8,675 nt of DNA, taken from NCBI GenBank assembly GCA_022562835.1, contig JADFOM010000088.1:1-8675 (forward strand), in the 5' to 3' direction. Below the pieces are notes generated by a model. That model did no database searches and was not told the DNA's origin. It worked only from the letters and a program-made list of their open reading frames with translations. The translations under genes and the position numbers were made by a program. The DNA comes from Acidobacteriota bacterium (GTDB taxonomy: Bacteria; Actinomycetota; Acidimicrobiia; Acidimicrobiales; SHLQ01). Below, piece after piece: positions 5,620-8,675 of this stretch (position 1 is the stretch's first letter; each line of letters starts with the position of its first letter).

Positions 5620-6907
5620 GCGCATCGCCGTCGTCGAACCCCGATATGACGAGAGGCTCGCCGTTTGCGTCGGGCACCACAGAGAAGGGACGGCTCACAT
5701 CTAGCCCCAGTTCGATCATCGTCCAGATGCCGTCTTCACCCTGCTCCATCGCCCAAACGTCACTGCCGCAGTAGTCGCTCCATAGATAAGTCCGGTCGAG
5801 CTCGCTAAGCGCACGGCCGGCGTAGACGAAACCGCCGACGGTCGCGCAACGCCCAGCACCGTGCTGATAGGCCACCCATGGATCGGTCAACTCATACTCA
5901 ACATCGGGCTTGTCGGGCGGTGTTTGAAATGGCTCGAACCCCTCGTAGAGATCCCAACCGAAGTTCAGGCCGCCACCATCGAGCGGGTCGACGACGATGT
6001 TGAGTTCCTCCCAGCACGACTGACCGACATCGACGAGAAACATCGAGTCGGTCGATTCGTCGAACGTCAGTCGCCAAGGGTTTCGTAGCCCGATCGCCCA
6101 GACCTCTGGGAGCACACCGGGTTCGTCAAAGGTTGGGTTGTCATCGGGAACGTCGTATCCACCTCTCGCGGGTTTGGGTTCAATCCGAATCACCGTGCCG
6201 AGAAGCGACGATCCGTCCTGACCGTTACGCCATGGGTCACCTAGGCCGCCACCATCGCCGAATGAGACCCACAACAGTCCGTCGGGACCGAAGGCCAATC
6301 CCCCGCCATCGTGTTGAGCGCTCGGCTGAGACACCGACACGATCTCTCGATGATCCGTTTCGATCGTCAGGCCGTCCGCGTCGACGCTGTGCGCAGTCAC
6401 CACGACGCGCTGTGAGCCATCCTTGGCATTCGATGACCGATACAAATAGAGCCACTCGCCGTCGGGCGAAAACACGGCCGTGAGAGCACCCCCATCGTGC
6501 TCAGCACGGGTCTGGTCGCTCAGATCGACGAGGAGGTCGCCGGACTCAAGGTCCATGATGCGCCCCTGTCGTTCGACGACGATGCTCCATCCGTTGACCG
6601 GGTGTACCTCTACCCAGGTCGGCTGATCGAAGTCGCCGACCTTCTCGCTGCGATAGGCGGTCGAGGTCTCGGTGACCTGCGGTGCGGTATCGGGACCGCT
6701 ACAGGGTCGTCGCGTGGCACTATCGGATAGAGCTCGTTCGATCAGTTCTGCGGTGTCGACGTCGACATCCCCATCACTGCTATCAACATTGTCTTCGTCT
6801 ACCCCATCGGTCGAGTCGGCATCGTCATAGACGAGGAACAGGAATCCCATCCCAACGAGCGCGGCGAGGACCAAGACAGCGACTGGAATGATCACCCGGG
6901 AACGCAT
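5576..6907 (-). CDS. Membrane-anchored glucose/sorbosone dehydrogenase-family (PQQ-type) beta-propeller protein
   Basis: Six-bladed propeller of the GSDH family (soluble aldose sugar dehydrogenases using PQQ and calcium). Residues 6-27 form an uncleaved-looking N-terminal signal anchor. A very acidic linker (12 Asp/Glu within residues 28-51) holds the propeller away from the outer face of the membrane. Family motifs appear in order: EHDGGALTAVFSPDG (136-150), QHDGGGLAFGPDG with probable general base H199, SFGDGGGLGDPW (215-226, calcium region), QDGSSLLGTVIRI, DVPDDNP (252-258), VWAIGLRNPWRLTFD (269-283), DVGQSCWEELN (293-303), GGLNFGWDLYEG (312-323) and VGGFVYAG (357-364). Cysteines at 69, 298, 354 and 380 could form disulfides outside the cell. 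Sugar substrate and actual PQQ use are unknown; many family members lack a proven activity. The ATG at 6907 gives the complete anchor and directly follows a -10-like box. It lies 55 bp behind pmmB and ends convergently inside the membrane-protein remnant. Confidence 0.88.
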   Translation of the reverse strand: MRSRVIIPVAVLVLAALVGMGFLFLVYDDADSTDGVDEDNVDSSDGDVDVDTAELIERALSDSATRRPCSGPDTAPQVTETSTAYRSEKVGDFDQPTWVEVHPVNGWSIVVERQGRIMDLESGDLLVDLSDQTRAEHDGGALTAVFSPDGEWLYLYRSSNAKDGSQRVVVTAHSVDADGLTIETDHREIVSVSQPSAQHDGGGLAFGPDGLLWVSFGDGGGLGDPWRNGQDGSSLLGTVIRIEPKPARGGYDVPDDNPTFDEPGVLPEVWAIGLRNPWRLTFDESTDSMFLVDVGQSCWEELNIVVDPLDGGGLNFGWDLYEGFEPFQTPPDKPDVEYELTDPWVAYQHGAGRCATVGGFVYAGRALSELDRTYLWSDYCGSDVWAMEQGEDGIWTMIELGLDVSRPFSVVPDANGEPLVISGFDDGDALTGGAVYRIVRADG

Positions 6908-6913
6908 CCGACA

Positions 6914-6919
6914 ACTCTA
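6914..6919 (-). promoter_or_regulatory. Putative -10 box (TAGAGT) of a leaderless promoter for the dehydrogenase gene
   Basis: On the minus strand TAGAGT matches TANNNT and ends 6 bases before the ATG at 6907, the spacing expected if the transcript begins at the start codon. No Shine-Dalgarno motif is present. No convincing -35 is seen; a CCGCTGCAGCGG palindrome occupies that position. Inference from spacing and motif. Confidence 0.5.
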
Positions 6920-6937
6920 GGAGCGCAACAGGCGACA

Positions 6938-6949
6938 CCGCTGCAGCGG
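6938..6949. promoter_or_regulatory. 12-bp perfect palindrome in the pmmB / dehydrogenase gap
   Basis: CCGCTGCAGCGG is a perfect palindrome centred about 36 bases ahead of the proposed leaderless start at 6907 and 14-25 bases after the pmmB stop. It could be an operator, a weak terminator stem (4-bp stem, 4-nt loop), or chance. No T-run accompanies it. Confidence 0.3.
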
Positions 6950-6962
6950 GCCAGAAGGCTCG

Positions 6963-8654
6963 TCAGTGGGTTTGTCCTGCAACGCGTATGACACGAATAA
7001 CCTCGTCGGCCAAGCCAGCGGCCTCGGCATTTGCACGCTGGCGATCGACGTCGGCGGTGGTGCGTACCTCGCTGTAGATCTTGAGCTTCGGTTCCGTGCC
7101 ACTCGGACGGATGAGCACCCGAGCTCTCTCGCCGAACTCCATAGCAACCATGTCGCTCGGAGCAAGCTCTCCAACACCACCGCGATAGTCGGTGACAGCT
7201 GCACTCTGTGTATTGACATCCACGTCGGCGCAGCCGCGAAGCCACTCCAGGCCCCTCTGAACCTCGGCGTAGGCGTTGGGGTCCTGGGTCATCACGATTC
7301 GCTGCGCTTCGCCAAAGCGACCGTACTCAACCGCAAGTTCCTCGAGCCGATCTGTGAGGCTGCGTCCATTCAAGCGCAGCGATGCGACGAGGTCGAGCAT
7401 GATCAAGGCCGCGCTGATGCCGTCCTTTTCATGCACGACGTCATTGACCGAATAACCGAGCGCCTCCTCGTATCCGAACACGAACCGATGATCGGGCATG
7501 TCAAGACCTGGCCGAACAACCCATTTGGATCCCGTCAACGTTCTGACACATCGCGCCCCGTGTGCAGTGGCGATCGCGTCGAGTGCGCTTGCGGACACAA
7601 CCGTCGTCGACACGATCCGGTTGGGACCGCTCGTGCCAGCGAGGAGGTGGTCTCCGAGCAACCTGCCGACCTCGTTGCCGCTTAGCTGTCGCCACCTTCC
7701 ATCGTCGATGGTTGCAACGGCGAGGCGATCGGCATCGGGATCGTGGGCGAAGGCCACATCGGCGCTGCTGGCCAGAGCCTGGGACAGCAATAGATCCGAC
7801 GCACCAGGCTCCTCTGGATTGGGGAACGCCACGGTCGGGAAATCGGGATCCGGCGCAAATTGGGCCGCAACCGGGCTCAACGTAAAGCCGATCCGGTCGG
7901 CCAGTCGGCTGGTCGTTTCACCGCCGACCCCGTGCATCGCCGAATACGCCACCGTGAGGTCATCGATACCATCAGCGAGCCCGGCCGGAATGATCGCTTC
8001 CAGATAGCGATCGAGGATCTCGTGGCCGATTGTCTCGCAACGCTCGGGGTTGGAAACAACCTCGATGGTCGAGCCCACAATCTCATCGACAGCCGACTCG
8101 ATCGCGCTGGTAGCAGGCGGGAGCAGCTGGGAGCCGGAACTCTCGTATGCCTTGTAGCCATTGTCCGCCGGCGGATTGTGACTGGCGGTGACCATCACGC
8201 CGACGTCGGCGTTCTGGACCAGCATCTGCCGCGCCAGCAGGGGAGTGGGCCCGGGCTGATCGAACAGGTGGACCTGCCAGCCGGCATCCCGGAAGATGGC
8301 AGCAGTGTCGAAGGCGAACTCATCGGACTGATAGCGGGCGTCGTAGCCGATGACGATCCGCTGCGCGGAGGCGAGCTTCGCGGAGGCGTACTTCAACAGG
8401 CCCACGGCGGTCTGCCGTACCACCAGCCGGTTCATGCGCAGCGGCCCGGGGCCCAGCTCCGCACGCAGTCCGGCGGTGCCGAACGCGAGCCGGCCGGCGA
8501 ACAGCCGCTCCAGGGAGTCGTAGGCCACCTGTCCGCCCTGGCGGGCGTCGTCGAGCAGCTCGGTCAGCTCGGTGCGGGTGCGGGGATCCGGGTCCAGCTC
8601 GATCCACCGCGCCACGGTGGTCAGCAGCTTGTCACTGTGCAGCGGGGTCGCCAT
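6963..8654 (-). CDS. pmmB: PGM2-like phosphomutase (phosphoglucomutase / phosphomannomutase / phosphopentomutase)
   Basis: Alpha-D-phosphohexomutase superfamily enzyme that moves phosphate between C1 and C6 (hexoses) or C5 (pentoses). All four domains are present in 563 residues: FGTAGLRAELGPGPLRMN at 58-75, the catalytic phosphoserine loop TASHNP with S158, the magnesium loop HDPDADR with D305, D307 and D309, the sugar-specificity loop GYEEALG (394-400), and the phosphate-binding RPSGTEPKLK (516-525). FGTAGLR and DNGYKAY place it with the PGM2 subfamily, whose human member is a phosphopentomutase. With deoA and add nearby, a role on ribose- or deoxyribose-1-phosphate is plausible; glucose or mannose phosphates remain possible. 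The symbol follows the mycobacterial homologue near deoA and add. The ATG at 8654 has a strong GGAGG seven bases upstream. Codons 1 to about 185 are much richer in GC, with 94% GC3 over the first 100 codons by hand count, against about 70% for codons 186-235. The gene is intact. Confidence 0.93.
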   Translation of the reverse strand: MATPLHSDKLLTTVARWIELDPDPRTRTELTELLDDARQGGQVAYDSLERLFAGRLAFGTAGLRAELGPGPLRMNRLVVRQTAVGLLKYASAKLASAQRIVIGYDARYQSDEFAFDTAAIFRDAGWQVHLFDQPGPTPLLARQMLVQNADVGVMVTASHNPPADNGYKAYESSGSQLLPPATSAIESAVDEIVGSTIEVVSNPERCETIGHEILDRYLEAIIPAGLADGIDDLTVAYSAMHGVGGETTSRLADRIGFTLSPVAAQFAPDPDFPTVAFPNPEEPGASDLLLSQALASSADVAFAHDPDADRLAVATIDDGRWRQLSGNEVGRLLGDHLLAGTSGPNRIVSTTVVSASALDAIATAHGARCVRTLTGSKWVVRPGLDMPDHRFVFGYEEALGYSVNDVVHEKDGISAALIMLDLVASLRLNGRSLTDRLEELAVEYGRFGEAQRIVMTQDPNAYAEVQRGLEWLRGCADVDVNTQSAAVTDYRGGVGELAPSDMVAMEFGERARVLIRPSGTEPKLKIYSEVRTTADVDRQRANAEAAGLADEVIRVIRVAGQTH

Positions 8655-8661
8655 CAGCTGG

Positions 8662-8666
8662 CCTCC
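8662..8666 (-). promoter_or_regulatory. Ribosome binding site (GGAGG) for pmmB
   Basis: GGAGG on the minus strand lies 7 bases before the ATG at 8654, which settles the start and contrasts with the leaderless-type starts of add and the dehydrogenase gene. Confidence 0.75.
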
Positions 8667-8675
8667 AAGGTGCTG

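Noticed and set aside
6966..7685. 239-codon open frame antisense to the mutase
   Set aside because: It is the reverse-strand shadow of strongly conserved mutase codons in GC-rich DNA; its protein has no recognisable domain or hydrophobic pattern.

Overview
The window looks like chromosomal DNA from a high-GC Gram-positive bacterium (Actinomycetota), quite possibly an uncultured member of the Acidimicrobiia; the class is a guess. Supporting signs are roughly 60-65% GC over most of its length, an adenosine deaminase with the actinobacterial NTDNRLMSG active-site variant, a split acyl-CoA synthetase pair of a type I recall from actinobacteria, and two genes whose start codons sit about six bases behind a TANNNT box, as in leaderless actinobacterial mRNAs. 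I recall that Mycobacterium tuberculosis also keeps deoA, add and a pmmB-type mutase close together, so this is probably a core nucleoside salvage neighbourhood. I see no insertion sequence, prophage, CRISPR array, tRNA or rRNA.

Layout. Positions 3-827 (+) hold the C-terminal two thirds of a thymidine/pyrimidine-nucleoside phosphorylase. Positions 904-1998 (+) are adenosine deaminase, probably with its own leaderless promoter. The gap 1999-2135 carries a composite REP-like element: a perfect 20-bp inverted repeat with a 25-nt loop plus a third partial copy. Positions 2136-2780 and 2777-4234 (+) are the ATP-grasp (beta) and CoA-binding (alpha) subunits of an ADP-forming acyl-CoA synthetase, joined by an ATGA overlap. 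Positions 4287-5619 (+) are the two remaining ends of a multi-pass YfhO-like membrane protein whose middle is missing and whose frame changes at a small inverted repeat. On the minus strand, 5576-6907 is a membrane-anchored glucose/sorbosone dehydrogenase-like beta-propeller that overlaps the broken gene tail to tail by 44 bp, and 6963-8654 is a PGM2-like phosphohexo/phosphopentomutase. No gene-free stretch exceeds 300 bases.

How they may work together. The phosphorylase releases (deoxy)ribose-1-phosphate, and the deaminase feeds inosine or deoxyinosine into the same salvage route. The mutase resembles human PGM2, which isomerises pentose-1-phosphates, so it may connect this flux to the pentose phosphate or DeoC pathway. 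DeoC would yield acetaldehyde. If that is oxidised to acetyl-CoA, an ADP-forming synthetase could recover ATP from it. The last two links are inference. The most notable anomalies are the REP-like element, the internally deleted membrane gene, and a sharp rise in GC and third-position GC in the first ~150-185 codons of the mutase gene, which suggests recombination or an assembly join.
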